The notes: a model not told the origin generated them from the sequence alone. A stretch of DNA of 40,817 bases from an uncultured Lachnospiraceae bacterium (GCA_948794795.1 CAQGLR010000034.1:1-40817); one strand, 5' to 3'; positions 8,098 to 16,577 are shown, numbered from the stretch's first letter. Translations and numbers: made by a program.

Positions 8098-9123
8098 CTA
8101 TTCTATAACCTTAATCCAGCCTTCTGGAGCTTCAATACTTCCCATCTGTATGCCTGTAAGAGTATCATACAGCTTCTTTGTAACAGGACCCATATCATCC
8201 ATGCCACTAGGAAAACATATATCCCCGTCACTACATACAATCTTTCCTACAGGTGAAATAACTGCCGCTGTTCCACAAAGCCCACATTCTGCAAAGTCTT
8301 TTACTTCATCTAAATAAACTTCTCTCTCTTCAGCTTCAAGTCCAAGATAATCTTTAGCTACAACCATAAGTGAACGGCGTGTTATAGATGGCAGTATGCT
8401 TCCAGACTTAGGAGTTACTACTTTATTGTCCTTTGTTATAAAAATAAAGTTTGCACCACCTGTTTCCTCTACTTTTGTACGCGTAGCAGCATCAAGATAC
8501 ATATTTTCATCAAAACCTTTATTATGTGCATCAACAATAGCATGAAGGCTCATAGCATAGTTAAGCCCTGCCTTAATATGGCCTGTGCCATGAGGTGCTG
8601 CCCTGTCAAAGTCACATACACGTATTGTAATAGGCTTTGCTCCTCCTTTAAAATATGGGCCTACTGGTGTACAGAATACCCTGAACTGGTATTCATTAGC
8701 AGGTTTAACACCAATAATTGCATCACTGCCAAACATATAAGGCCTTATATATAAAGTTGCACCTGAACCGAATGGAGGTACATAGTCAATATTTGCCCTG
8801 ACCGTTTTTACTACCGCATCAATAAAACGTTCTTTAGGAAACTGTGGCATCTCTAACCATGCAGCAGAACCCATAAGCCTTTCTGCATTCAAATCTGGCC
8901 GGAAGCAGACTACATTGCCATCCTTTGTTGTATATGCTTTAAGCCCTTCAAAAATAGTCTGTGCATACTGAAGGACACAGGCACATTCACTGATAACTAC
9001 TGTATCATCTTCAATAAGTGCCCCTTCATCCCAGGCACCATTTTTATAATTTGACACATATCTCTTGTCTGTCTTCATATAACCAAATCCAATATTACTC
9101 CAGTCGATGTCTTTCTTTGCCAT
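8098..9123 (-). CDS. ilvE: Branched-chain amino acid aminotransferase
   Basis: This PLP-dependent fold-type IV enzyme exchanges the amino group between glutamate and the keto acids of leucine, isoleucine and valine. The 341-residue protein is of the longer BCAT type: it has the phosphate-contact start YAQTIFEGLKAY, the Schiff-base lysine in GTGHIKAGLNYA, the ETGGANFIF motif that binds the cofactor, and the C-terminal CGTAAVISPVG loop. The ATG at 9123 follows AAAGGAAG; a start six codons earlier would place that site inside the gene. It is monocistronic, with its own promoter at 9219-9247. Ketoisovalerate, its valine-side substrate, is also the precursor used by the pantothenate operon in this window. 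Confidence 0.94.
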   Translation of the reverse strand: MAKKDIDWSNIGFGYMKTDKRYVSNYKNGAWDEGALIEDDTVVISECACVLQYAQTIFEGLKAYTTKDGNVVCFRPDLNAERLMGSAAWLEMPQFPKERFIDAVVKTVRANIDYVPPFGSGATLYIRPYMFGSDAIIGVKPANEYQFRVFCTPVGPYFKGGAKPITIRVCDFDRAAPHGTGHIKAGLNYAMSLHAIVDAHNKGFDENMYLDAATRTKVEETGGANFIFITKDNKVVTPKSGSILPSITRRSLMVVAKDYLGLEAEEREVYLDEVKDFAECGLCGTAAVISPVGKIVCSDGDICFPSGMDDMGPVTKKLYDTLTGIQMGSIEAPEGWIKVIE

Positions 9124-9218
9124 ATTATTACTTCCTTTCATAGTAGTCTAAAGTGTATATGTAAACTGTACCGCTAGTTAATATCAAAGCAGTAAATACT
9201 CCAACACACTCTTGTTAA

Positions 9219-9247
9219 ATTCTACATCCTGTCATTTAATGTGTCAA
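9219..9247 (-). promoter_or_regulatory. Promoter of ilvE
   Basis: Minus strand TTGACA (9242-9247), 17-base spacer, TAGAAT (9219-9224). The leader to the ilvE start is about 85 bases and contains no T-box core that I can recognise. Confidence 0.8.
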
Positions 9248-9327
9248 GGTACTATCCTTAACTTATTTCATCATTATGATGAATATTTTTCATCTTGTCT
9301 GCTGCAAAAATATTATTTTCCAAAATA

Positions 9328-9756
9328 TTACTCTTCAATAAGGTTAATTCTCCTTATATGACGCTCATCATTTGAAAATTCTGTTTCAAGAAATGTATCT
9401 GTTATTTTTAACGCAAGTCCTGGCCCGACCACCCTTGCACCCATTGCGAGGATATTGGCATCATTATGTTCCCTTGTTGCCTGTGCACTAAATGTATCAT
9501 GGCAAAGCGCAGCACGTATACCTTTTATTTTATTAGCAGCAATAGATATGCCTATGCCTGTACCACATATAAGTATGCCTTTGTCACATTCACCTGATAT
9601 AATTGCATTTGCTACCTCTCTTGCATATACTGGGTAATCACATGACTTTTCCTCATAGCACCCATAATCTTTGTACTCAACACCTTTTTCTTTTAAATGC
9701 TCAATAATCTCCTGTTTCAGTCCATATCCTCCATGGTCACTGCCCAATGCTATCAT
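9328..9756 (-). CDS. rpiB: Ribose 5-phosphate isomerase B
   Basis: RpiB interconverts ribose 5-phosphate and ribulose 5-phosphate in the pentose phosphate pathway. The 142-residue protein begins MIALGSDHGG, the family's phosphate-binding start, and has the active-site cysteine (C64) in ILICGTGIGIS, plus HDTFSAQATREHNDANIL, which holds further substrate contacts. The ATG at 9756 is chosen because AAGGAGG lies 9 bases upstream; an earlier in-frame ATG would give a longer, non-family N-terminus. The gene overlaps the end of the preceding phosphatase-like gene by 20 bases, so the two are translated together. This is the last gene of the operon. An allose 6-phosphate isomerase role is possible for the family but there is no context for it. 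Confidence 0.93.
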   Translation of the reverse strand: MIALGSDHGGYGLKQEIIEHLKEKGVEYKDYGCYEEKSCDYPVYAREVANAIISGECDKGILICGTGIGISIAANKIKGIRAALCHDTFSAQATREHNDANILAMGARVVGPGLALKITDTFLETEFSNDERHIRRINLIEE

Positions 9757-10231
9757 TGTCTTCTCCTCCTTCTTCATGATAAATTGCTTCTATCCTAAGG
9801 ATTACTCTTTCAACCCTTTTTTGGATCTCCTCAAAAAAACTCTCATACTGTACATCATCTGCCCCATATGGATTAACCATATCTGTATCTTCTCCTATAA
9901 ATTCCCCAATTGTATAAATATTACTGTCTATACCAAAATCTTCCATAAGTTTTACTTTTTCACTTAATGTCATAACAAGTATAAGAGTATCCTGTGTTAT
10001 ATCTTCTTTTGATAATTGTATTGAATGTTCATGGTTGCTTACTTCCATATCATGGCTGCTAAGTATCACATTTACTTTTGGGCTTATAGGCTCTGAAAAA
10101 AGGACAACAATCCCACGTGAAACAGCCTTTGGAAGCCATGCAGGCGCTATTTCTTTATAGACAGCTTCCGCTATAGGGCTGCAAAAAGTATTAGCTGTAC
10201 ATACAAAAATTACTTTATCATAACTTTTCAT
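9737..10231 (-). CDS. Low-molecular-weight phosphatase-like protein lacking the catalytic arginine
   Basis: The position between sua5 and rpiB and the N-terminal strand VIFVC followed by SPIAEA identify the LMW protein-tyrosine/arginine phosphatase fold (YwlE group). The family P-loop is C-x5-R-S. Here it reads C11-T-A-N-T-F-C17-S, so the phosphate-binding arginine is replaced by cysteine. The general-acid motif near the C-terminus, normally DPY or DPF, reads N120-P-Y. Both residues thought essential for catalysis are changed while the rest of the frame is intact (164 residues), so this looks like a maintained non-catalytic or altered protein, not a decaying gene. GGAGGAGGA precedes the ATG. 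It shares 20 bases with rpiB. What it binds is unknown. Confidence 0.8.
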   Translation of the reverse strand: MKSYDKVIFVCTANTFCSPIAEAVYKEIAPAWLPKAVSRGIVVLFSEPISPKVNVILSSHDMEVSNHEHSIQLSKEDITQDTLILVMTLSEKVKLMEDFGIDSNIYTIGEFIGEDTDMVNPYGADDVQYESFFEEIQKRVERVILRIEAIYHEEGGEDNDSIGQ

Positions 10232-10264
10232 GTCCTCCTCCTTTCTTCTATGTTCCAGCTGCCA

Positions 10265-11320
10265 TTATTGTACCTGTATTATACGGCCGGCTGCCGCTTT
10301 AAGCATCCTGTTCATCACTGCCCCGCCCAGGATACCAGCACCAAAACTCTCTGAGTAAATATACTGTACTTCCAGGTAGTCCATCTCCCTCAATATATTA
10401 TATAAACTGGCAGCAATAGAATTTTCACTTTTTCTTGTTCCTATGCTTTTTATAATATTGCATTTATACTTGTCTTTTGTTTCATCTGTAGCTATTACAG
10501 CTGTCTTATACCCTTCAGTATCTTTTTCACTTACAAGGCTGTTAATTTTACAAGCAACCTTGTCTGGATTTCCTTCAACTATTAAAAGCTGTCCCTTTGG
10601 TGCATAATGGCGGTATTTCATGCCTGGAGCCTTTGCTGTTATATCTTTCTGAGGCACCATGCCCTCTATTGCCGGGTCTGTGCTTACATCACAAAGAACA
10701 TCCTTTAGCATGTCCTTAGTTATATACCCTGGCCGTAATATTACTGCCTTACTGCCAGATACATCAACTATTGTAGACTCAATTCCTATATCTGGGCTTC
10801 CGCCATCAATTATCATATCAATCCTGCCATCCAGGTCTTCTATAACGTGTTTTGCCTGTGTAGGGCTTGGTCTTCCAGATAAATTAGCACTCGGCGCTGC
10901 AATATAAATACCAGACCTTTTTATAAGCTCCCTTGCAACAGCATGGCATGGCATCCTTACAGCTACTGTATCCAGCCCGCCAGTAGTCTGTGGCGGGACT
11001 GCTTCTTTTTTCTTAAAAACAAGTGTAAGTGGTCCTGGCCAGAATTTCTTTGCAAGTTTTAACCCATCTTCTGTCACTTCTGCTATATCATAAAGACTCT
11101 CTATACAAGCTATATGTACAATAAGCGGGTTATCTGACGGACGCCCTTTAGCATTATATATTTTTGATGCTGCCAAAGGATTAAGTGCATCCCCGCCAAG
11201 ACCATAAACTGTTTCTGTAGGAAAAGCCACAAGACCTCCATCTTTAAGTATATGGCAAGCTTCCTCAAGTTCCTCTCCTTTGAAATTATCTGGATTTATT
11301 TTTATTATGCCTGTTATCAT
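10265..11320 (-). CDS. ywlC: L-threonylcarbamoyladenylate synthase (Sua5/YwlC type)
   Basis: This enzyme makes threonylcarbamoyl-AMP from threonine, bicarbonate and ATP, the first step of the t6A37 tRNA modification. The 351-residue protein has the YrdC domain (about residues 10-200: FPTETVYGLGGDA, KGRPSDNPLIVH, IAAPSANLSGRPSPT) and the extra C-terminal Sua5 domain (about 225-350), joined by the linker with APGMKYRHYAPKG, which distinguishes it from the single-domain TsaC. Its ATG overlaps the stop of the upstream amidase gene as ATGA, which suggests translational coupling. It begins the same gene order as Bacillus ywlC-ywlE-ywlF. Confidence 0.94.
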   Translation of the reverse strand: MITGIIKINPDNFKGEELEEACHILKDGGLVAFPTETVYGLGGDALNPLAASKIYNAKGRPSDNPLIVHIACIESLYDIAEVTEDGLKLAKKFWPGPLTLVFKKKEAVPPQTTGGLDTVAVRMPCHAVARELIKRSGIYIAAPSANLSGRPSPTQAKHVIEDLDGRIDMIIDGGSPDIGIESTIVDVSGSKAVILRPGYITKDMLKDVLCDVSTDPAIEGMVPQKDITAKAPGMKYRHYAPKGQLLIVEGNPDKVACKINSLVSEKDTEGYKTAVIATDETKDKYKCNIIKSIGTRKSENSIAASLYNILREMDYLEVQYIYSESFGAGILGGAVMNRMLKAAAGRIIQVQ

Positions 11321-12081
11321 CCTAAGCCTCCGTTCAAGCCTGTAACCTCTGCAGAAGACTGCCCTTCATTGCTGTCTGCTGCCTTAAGATAATTTATAAT
11401 TCCATTTGCAACTGTTTCTGCAACTTTCTTCTGGTAATCCCCGCTTACAAGCAGCTGTGCTTCCTGTGGGTTTGATAAAAAACCACATTCTACAATTATT
11501 GCAACACCAGCAGAATTTTTTAATATGTAATAATCTGAATTAGGCTTTGCTACCCTTTTATTATTTTTATCAAGGCCAGCGGCCAGCTCTTTCTGCATGA
11601 TTTCAGCAAACTTCTTACCTTCTTCAGAAGTAGTCTGGTAAAATACTTGTGCCCCTTTGGAACTTTCCTGTGTAAAACTGTTCTGGTGTATGCTTACGAT
11701 TACATCAGGTTTTTCACTGTTCATAAGCTCTACTCTTTTTTTCAAATCTGCTACTTTTTTACTTCTGTCACCTTCACTATACAACCCCATGTCTGTTTCC
11801 CTTGTCATAACAACTTCACAGTCTTTTTTCTGTAGCTCTTCTTTTAAATATAGCGATATTGCAAGGTTAATATCTTTCTCATATGCCCCGTTCACACCTA
11901 CTTTACCAGGGTCAATTCCGCCATGCCCGCTGTCTATAAGGACTTTATACTTTTTATTATTTTTCACTGATACTTCTTTAAAAACATCTTTTGCTGTAAT
12001 ATATGTTATTATACCCACAACAAAAAGAACACATACAGTAATAACCATTACCATTGAGCCAGACTGTTTTACCTTAGCCAT
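11317..12081 (-). CDS. cwlD: N-acetylmuramoyl-L-alanine amidase, CwlD-like
   Basis: A 254-residue zinc amidase (Amidase_3) that removes peptide stems from muramic acid. It has an N-terminal signal-anchor helix at about residues 11-29 and then the catalytic domain with zinc ligands His53 (DSGHGG), Glu68 (GAYEKD) and His132 (SIHQNS) and the catalytic Glu198 (IVECGF). Length, single domain and anchor match CwlD, which works with PdaA to make muramic-delta-lactam in spore cortex. Other short amidases of this family remain possible. TTGGAGGAC precedes the ATG. The gene overlaps sua5 by four bases and starts the operon cwlD - sua5 - phosphatase-like - rpiB. The 168-base leader can fold (AAGCCT...AGGCTT on the minus strand). 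Confidence 0.82.
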   Translation of the reverse strand: MAKVKQSGSMVMVITVCVLFVVGIITYITAKDVFKEVSVKNNKKYKVLIDSGHGGIDPGKVGVNGAYEKDINLAISLYLKEELQKKDCEVVMTRETDMGLYSEGDRSKKVADLKKRVELMNSEKPDVIVSIHQNSFTQESSKGAQVFYQTTSEEGKKFAEIMQKELAAGLDKNNKRVAKPNSDYYILKNSAGVAIIVECGFLSNPQEAQLLVSGDYQKKVAETVANGIINYLKAADSNEGQSSAEVTGLNGGLG

Positions 12082-12249
12082 TTACACTGTCCTCCAAGCA
12101 TATAATATTGGAATATGCAAGCCTGCAGCGGAGTGGCATGACTATAAAACTAATCCCCACGCCATAAGGCTTACAAAAAATATATCCACGTTTATTATAT
12201 TATATGACACTTTATACTCTTAAAGAACGCATAATATTTACAGACAAGG

Positions 12250-13944
12250 CTATCCACAGTATTTTGCTACTGTGTCCCATACTGCGGCAGTTTCCATACC
12301 AAGCTTCCAGAAAGCCATTCCTGCCGCACCACCATCAATAACAGCTTTCATCTTTAAATCTAACGACTTAGGGTTCTCTATCCACATTTTACATATAGAG
12401 CCATTCTTCCTGTACTCCACATAATCAAGGCCTGCCTCTTCATCCCAGGTTATTTCTGCACCTGGACCAGAAGCAAGTTCAGAAGCATATCCCATGGAAC
12501 ATGCCTCAGAACTAAGTTTTACACTGCCATTTTCTGTAGTTTCTGTCCATATCCTTGAATAAAATGGGAGTGCAATTATAGTCTGTTCCGCTGGTACCTG
12601 CTCAATAGTATTTTTCACTGAATCCTTTACATACCCAAGTGAGGACACAGGTCCAGCTTCTTCTGAACCTGCATAATATTCATCATATGCCATAGTAATA
12701 ATATAATCTGCAACATTTGCCTGTTCTGTCCTGTTATAATATTCAGAATAACTTGCTGGAGGATAATTATCAATAGATAATATTACCCCGTTATTACGGC
12801 ACATAATTCCAAGCTCCCTTATAAATTGTATAAAATCTTCCCCGTTTTCCTGTCTTACATTCTCAAAATCTATATTAATTCCATCAAGGTTATACCTTAT
12901 AGCTTCTGCTATAAGATTCTTGGCAAGTCTCTGCCTTCTTGTGGTTGACCTTAATACTTTGCCTATCTTCATACCAGGGTCAAAATCATCACACAATCCC
13001 CATACCTGCAGTCCAGACGCATGTGCACGCTCAATATATGTATCATCTGCAATAGATGATATATTACCTGCATTATCTATTGTTTTAAACCATGTGGGTG
13101 CTATTACATTTACGCCTTTTGTTGAAACAAGCAGGTCAGACAGTGTGCTGTTAGCAGATGAATTTGTAACCTGGTGCCATACAAGGTTTACTCTTTCTGG
13201 CAGAAGGGTATGTGTATATTCCTCTTTCTGGAAATTAGTAGTCCGCATCTCCTCTTCTATGCTTCCCATCCTGTCTTCTTTTACATAACCAATAATTCCA
13301 TCTTCTGTCATAGCTTTATAAAAACCATTATTATCCACATCTTCTAAAATAAGAAGCTTTGCTCCCTTTTCAAGGTCCGACAGTATATCACTCTTGGTAT
13401 CTGCCTCATAACGGAGCTGTGTTTCTTTCTTTACAGAAGAACACTTTTCTTTCACACCATATTTATAATTTATAACTACCCTGTCAGGATTGTCAAATTT
13501 TTTATAATCAAATGCTGTATATTGTTTAATATAGTCAGCTGCAACATAAACAATATCATCTTTAACTTTAACAATTTTATAATCTTTGGTTTCCCTTTTT
13601 TTATTGACAAGTGATATATTACTGTTAATTTCTGCTGTTATAATTGCAGAAGAAGTTGTATATAATAATTTATTCTCTATAGAATCCCAGTAAAACCTTG
13701 GGTCCAGTATCTCTTTTACTGTACCCATGTCAAGGTAAACCTGGCCATCTTCATATAAACCTGGTGTACTTCCTGGTTCATTCTGTAAGATAAGCTGTAC
13801 CTGGCCATCTTGTACATTAAAATAATCTTTAAGGTCCATGTGCTTTTTACTTGGCATATTCTTCCTTACTACTGCAATAATAGAAATTATTATAATAAGT
13901 AATACTACTACTGCAGCTGGAATAATAATTTTTTTCTTTTCCAT
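12250..13944 (-). CDS. Membrane-anchored GH18 glycosidase with SH3-like domain
   Basis: A 564-residue extracellular protein anchored by an N-terminal membrane helix (about 6-27). Next comes a beta-rich region (about 40-160) resembling the copper-amine-oxidase N-terminal-like stalk domain, then an SH3b-like segment (about 165-235, LRYEADTKSDILSDLEKGAK), then a GH18 barrel from about 245 to the end. The catalytic motif is DGINIDFE near residue 360, matching DGxxxDxE with the acid glutamate kept, and YDEYY and the final WKLG tryptophan are also present. GH18 enzymes with such binding domains usually act on peptidoglycan or spore cortex. No LysM is present, unlike YaaH/SleL. GAGGAA precedes the ATG and the gene has its own promoter. 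Confidence 0.87.
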   Translation of the reverse strand: MEKKKIIIPAAVVVLLIIIISIIAVVRKNMPSKKHMDLKDYFNVQDGQVQLILQNEPGSTPGLYEDGQVYLDMGTVKEILDPRFYWDSIENKLLYTTSSAIITAEINSNISLVNKKRETKDYKIVKVKDDIVYVAADYIKQYTAFDYKKFDNPDRVVINYKYGVKEKCSSVKKETQLRYEADTKSDILSDLEKGAKLLILEDVDNNGFYKAMTEDGIIGYVKEDRMGSIEEEMRTTNFQKEEYTHTLLPERVNLVWHQVTNSSANSTLSDLLVSTKGVNVIAPTWFKTIDNAGNISSIADDTYIERAHASGLQVWGLCDDFDPGMKIGKVLRSTTRRQRLAKNLIAEAIRYNLDGINIDFENVRQENGEDFIQFIRELGIMCRNNGVILSIDNYPPASYSEYYNRTEQANVADYIITMAYDEYYAGSEEAGPVSSLGYVKDSVKNTIEQVPAEQTIIALPFYSRIWTETTENGSVKLSSEACSMGYASELASGPGAEITWDEEAGLDYVEYRKNGSICKMWIENPKSLDLKMKAVIDGGAAGMAFWKLGMETAAVWDTVAKYCG

Positions 13945-13993
13945 ATGTCAGCTTCCTCATCTTTTCATATAGTTATATTATGTATTATGTATA

Positions 13994-14022
13994 AGTATAA
14001 CACTTTATATATAGATAAACAA
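13994..14022 (-). promoter_or_regulatory. Promoter of the GH18 gene
   Basis: Minus strand TTGTTT (14017-14022), 17-base spacer, TATACT (13994-13999), 50 bases upstream of the GH18 start. Confidence 0.65.
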
Positions 14023-14032
14023 GAAGTCTTAT

Positions 14033-14075
14033 AAAAAAGCACAAACCAGAGGAACCTCTGGCATGGTTCCCCTGG
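14033..14075 (-). terminator. Terminator of the 77-residue gene
   Basis: Minus strand CCAGGGGAACC (14065-14075) pairs with GGTTCCTCTGG (14046-14056), followed by TTTGTGC and six T. It lies 85 bases past the stop at 14160 and just upstream of the GH18 promoter. Confidence 0.75.
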
Positions 14076-14159
14076 ACTGCTTACAGCTTACAACTATACA
14101 GGCCAGACGGCATTTTAACCTTTCCTGGACTGATGTAATATAATTAATTAATAAATATT

Positions 14160-14393
14160 TCAGACACTTATGATACGTTCAAAGTCTATCTGGACTATCC
14201 TGCCATGCTCATCACCTGTATAACTTTTCATGTAATAACTATTTTCCATTACCTGTTTAAGTTTATCCACGTTGTCAAGTGAATAATGTATGCCATCAAC
14301 CCTGACTTCAACGCCACTATTTTCTGCCTCCTTAATTTCGGATACAAGCCACGAGTACATGGTGTCCTTTAGTTCTTTTGTTTTAACATCCAA
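14160..14393 (-). CDS. Small conserved-looking protein of unknown function
   Basis: A 77-residue soluble protein that I do not recognise. It starts with a charged helix (KTKELKDTMYSWLVSEIKEA), continues with two short strands (VEVRVDGIHYSL) and a second helix, and ends in a strand with an acidic pair (GRIVQIDFERI). The start is TTG with GGGAGGAAGG eleven bases ahead, and the codon pattern and own terminator support a real gene. It is divergent from mecA. Nothing in its surroundings suggests a function. Confidence 0.65.
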   Translation of the reverse strand: MDVKTKELKDTMYSWLVSEIKEAENSGVEVRVDGIHYSLDNVDKLKQVMENSYYMKSYTGDEHGRIVQIDFERIISV

Positions 14394-14786
14394 TTTTACC
14401 TTCCTCCCATAAAATGACAGCTATGCATTATTGTGATACGCTGCTGTAATTTCCTAAATACTTTATAATACATAGAGTTCCGGATTCCTGTTATATATGG
14501 TATAAGTAAAATATGCCTGTATAATATATATCATGTGCCTGCCATTCCTCCTTTCCTGTGGAATCCGTTTTCTCTGCTAAGTATTATATTATATGGTGTT
14601 CTTTTTAACTATGGTATTTCTTACAATATTACCCTTAATTTTTTGTTGTAAAAACATACCAGCCAAAACAAAAAATCACATTTGAATCACATTTGAAATT
14701 AATTAACAATAAATTTGAAAAAACTCCTAGTATTTCTTATCACAATTTACAAACCATATTTACTATAAGAAAGTTATCTTTTATAA

Positions 14787-14815
14787 TTGACTTATAAAGT
14801 GGTTTAAATTATAAT
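14787..14815 (+). promoter_or_regulatory. Promoter of mecA
   Basis: TTGACT (14787-14792), 17-base spacer, TATAAT (14810-14815). The start of transcription would fall near 14822. Confidence 0.82.
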
Positions 14816-14839
14816 TTGATTAAGTATATATGTATTTTT

Positions 14840-14856
14840 TTGACGATAATTGTCAA
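14840..14856 (+). promoter_or_regulatory. Small palindrome in the mecA leader
   Basis: TTGAC-GATAATT-GTCAA forms a 5-bp inverted repeat between the promoter and the mecA ribosome binding site; a further TTGACA follows at 14858. It could be an operator. Weak evidence. Confidence 0.35.
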
Positions 14857-14879
14857 TTTGACAGAAAGGAAGTGAGCCC

Positions 14880-15680
14880 ATGCGGATAGAGAAAATCAGT
14901 GATAAACAAATCCGTTGTACTTTAAATAAAAAAGACCTGTCTGACCGTGAACTCCGTATTAGTGAGCTTGCATATGGCACTGACAAGGCAAAAGCCCTTT
15001 TCCGTGATATGATGCAGCAGGCTTCCTACGAATTTGGATTTGAAACAGAGGACATTCCTTTAATGATAGAAGCAATACCTATGTATCCTGATACCCTTGT
15101 ATTATTAATTACAAAGGTAGAAGACCCAGATGAACTCGACACACGCTTCTCCAATTTTTCAGATGACCCTGATGATATGTTATATGAAGACAATGAATAC
15201 GCATTTGATATTGAAGACAATATAGATTCCGATGTTATTGATGGTTATATAGAAGATGACGGGGATACTATTTCATTTACACCTGATATGCAAAGTGAAA
15301 CAGAGCAAGAAGCAGATTTTATTTCGCTTCCAGAAGCCCTTGGACTTGAACCAAGACCAAAAACAACTGGCACAAAAATAACTACAGATATTATTAAAGT
15401 TTATTCTTTCAGTACATTAGAGAACTTATCTGCATTAGCCTGCAGCATTGATAACATATATAATGGTGTTAATACTGTTTATAAAGATAATATTAAGGGA
15501 TGTTTCTACCTTATATTGCACAAGTCAGGCCATTCTCCAGAAGAATTTAATAAAATATGCAATATTACAGGTGAATATGGCACTCCTTTAAGAAATACTT
15601 ATGCAAGTGGTTCTTATTTTGAAGAACACTTTGAACCTCTTATAAAAGAAAAAGCATTGCAGACTCTTGCAGAAATCTAA
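14880..15680 (+). CDS. mecA: Adaptor protein MecA
   Basis: MecA delivers substrates to the ClpC ATPase for ClpCP degradation. The 266-residue protein has the typical N-terminal substrate-binding domain (MRIEKISDKQIRCTL, then a DLSDRELRISELAYG helix), a long acidic linker (about residues 85-150, rich in D and E), and the C-terminal ClpC-binding domain (from about 170, IIKVYSFSTLENL to the final GSYFEEH-x-EPL pattern). AGAAAGGAAGTGAG precedes the ATG. Single gene with its own promoter and terminator. In non-competent Clostridia MecA is thought to act in general protein quality control; no com genes are near. Confidence 0.92.
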   Translation: MRIEKISDKQIRCTLNKKDLSDRELRISELAYGTDKAKALFRDMMQQASYEFGFETEDIPLMIEAIPMYPDTLVLLITKVEDPDELDTRFSNFSDDPDDMLYEDNEYAFDIEDNIDSDVIDGYIEDDGDTISFTPDMQSETEQEADFISLPEALGLEPRPKTTGTKITTDIIKVYSFSTLENLSALACSIDNIYNGVNTVYKDNIKGCFYLILHKSGHSPEEFNKICNITGEYGTPLRNTYASGSYFEEHFEPLIKEKALQTLAEI

Positions 15681-15722
15681 CAGCACCAATTACTGTTTAC
15701 AGTAATAACTTCATGGATAAAT

Positions 15723-15756
15723 AAAACAGCAGAACTTATATAAGCTCTGCTGTTTT
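15723..15756. terminator. Bidirectional terminator between mecA and the DUF1858 gene
   Basis: AAAACAGCAGA (15723-15733) pairs with TCTGCTGTTTT (15746-15756), and the inner ACTTATATAAG continues the stem. A T-run follows on the plus strand and an AT-rich tract on the minus strand. Confidence 0.85.
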
Positions 15757-15782
15757 TTAAGTTTATATTTTGCCACATTATA

Positions 15783-15989
15783 TTATTTATTTGCTAAATA
15801 CTCATTAACAGTTTCTACAAGCTTGCCAGCCTCAAGACCATGTACTACAGCAGCTTCTGCAAGGCTTTCTCCCTGTGAAGCAGGACATCCTATGCAATGC
15901 ATTCCTGAAGCCATAAGAATAGGCCCGATACCTGGGTCTAATTTAAGCATATCTGCAATAACCATATCTTCTGATACTCTCTCTGTCAT
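15783..15989 (-). CDS. DUF1858 domain protein (redox-disulfide domain)
   Basis: A 68-residue single DUF1858 domain, the small helical domain often found with hybrid-cluster proteins and other redox enzymes. The signature is DPGIGPILMASGMHCIGCPA: the CIGCP cysteine pair could form a redox-active disulfide or bind a metal. Its exact role is unknown. TGGGGAATT precedes the ATG. It is transcribed in the same direction as, and 193 bases downstream of, a 2[4Fe-4S] ferredoxin gene, but a terminator and an inverted repeat lie between them, so they are probably separate transcripts. Confidence 0.88.
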   Translation of the reverse strand: MTERVSEDMVIADMLKLDPGIGPILMASGMHCIGCPASQGESLAEAAVVHGLEAGKLVETVNEYLANK

Positions 15990-16002
15990 AATTCCCCATT
16001 TC

Positions 16003-16045
16003 TGCGTTGTATATATATTTATAAATAATTACAACAGACAACGCA
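16003..16045 (-). promoter_or_regulatory. Inverted repeat upstream of the DUF1858 gene
   Basis: TGCGTTGT (16003-16010) and ACAACGCA (16038-16045) are perfect 8-bp inverted repeats separated by 27 AT-rich bases. On the minus strand TTGTCT and an ATATAT-like box lie inside, so the repeats may flank a promoter and act as an operator, or form a leader hairpin. Confidence 0.45.
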
Positions 16046-16100
16046 CTTAATGTAATTATCTTTATTAGTTATTTCCTTTAGCTGTTTTGTTATACATTAA

Positions 16101-16159
16101 CTCAAAATAAAAGCTGCCGTCTTATGGCAGGAAAACCCTTATCCATCAAGCCGGCAGCT
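16101..16159 (-). terminator. Terminator of the ferredoxin gene
   Basis: Minus strand AGCTGCCGG (16151-16159) and CGGCAGCT (16112-16119) form the stem, followed by TTTATTTTGA. It lies 23 bases past the ferredoxin stop codon. Confidence 0.8.
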
Positions 16160-16181
16160 CTATGTCTGGTTAACGTATTAA

Positions 16182-16352
16182 TTACGCCTCAGAAATTGCA
16201 CCTGAAGGGCATGTTCCTGCACAAGCACCACAGCTGATGCATGTATCAGCGTCAATTACATAATGTGCATCTCCCTCTGAAATAGCTCCTACTGGGCATC
16301 CTCCTGCACAAGCACCACAGCTTACGCAGTCATCACTAATTACATATGCCAT
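16182..16352 (-). CDS. 2[4Fe-4S] ferredoxin, clostridial type
   Basis: A 56-residue bacterial ferredoxin that carries electrons at low potential in the cytoplasm. It has two C-x2-C-x2-C-x3-C-P motifs, C9-C12-C15-C19 and C38-C41-C44-C48, which bind two [4Fe-4S] clusters. The two halves are clear internal duplicates, each ending GAISE. Length is that of classic clostridial ferredoxin. AAGGAGGG precedes the ATG (16350-16352) by 8 bases. It has its own promoter and terminator, as expected for a strongly expressed single gene. Confidence 0.95.
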   Translation of the reverse strand: MAYVISDDCVSCGACAGGCPVGAISEGDAHYVIDADTCISCGACAGTCPSGAISEA

Positions 16353-16384
16353 TTTAAAGTCCCTCCTTTTATGTTTGTTTTTTG

Positions 16385-16413
16385 ATTATACTACAAATTA
16401 AAAAATTTTACAA
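16385..16413 (-). promoter_or_regulatory. Promoter of the ferredoxin gene
   Basis: Minus strand TTGTAA (16408-16413), 17-base spacer, TATAAT (16385-16390), about 35 bases before the start codon. Confidence 0.8.
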
Positions 16414-16577
16414 GGATATGCGTATATTTTTTTTAACTGTTAATGTACGCCCTGTTGCAAGTAACAACAGCGTTCCAGGCATCTGATGCACATATTTTAC
16501 AAAATTTTTACAAAATAGTACCATAAAAACCTTTTTTATGATAAAAACTTTGTCAGAAATCCTTGCCTGTACATTAA

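Larger units (their letters stand above)
14394..14879. other. 486-base spacer between divergent genes
   Basis: No convincing gene. It holds the mecA promoter (14787-14815), a small palindrome (14840-14856), a tandem repeat of the 11-mer AATCACATTTG (14674-14695), and on the minus strand a possible 23-codon frame (14463-14534) behind AAAGGAGG at a 12-base spacing. The last item is weak. Confidence 0.6.

Noticed and set aside
9124..9327. T-box or leader-peptide attenuator upstream of ilvE
   Set aside because: A strong promoter is there, but no T-box sequence and no terminator/antiterminator pair or run of branched-chain codons is visible.
12082..12249. Forespore-type (sigma-G) promoter for the cwlD-like gene
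   Set aside because: The region is AT-rich with CATA-like words, but no pair of boxes at the correct spacing stands out.
14463..14534. 23-codon frame behind AAAGGAGG on the minus strand
   Set aside because: Spacing to the ATG is 12 bases, the codons are AT-rich without family resemblance, and nothing supports translation.
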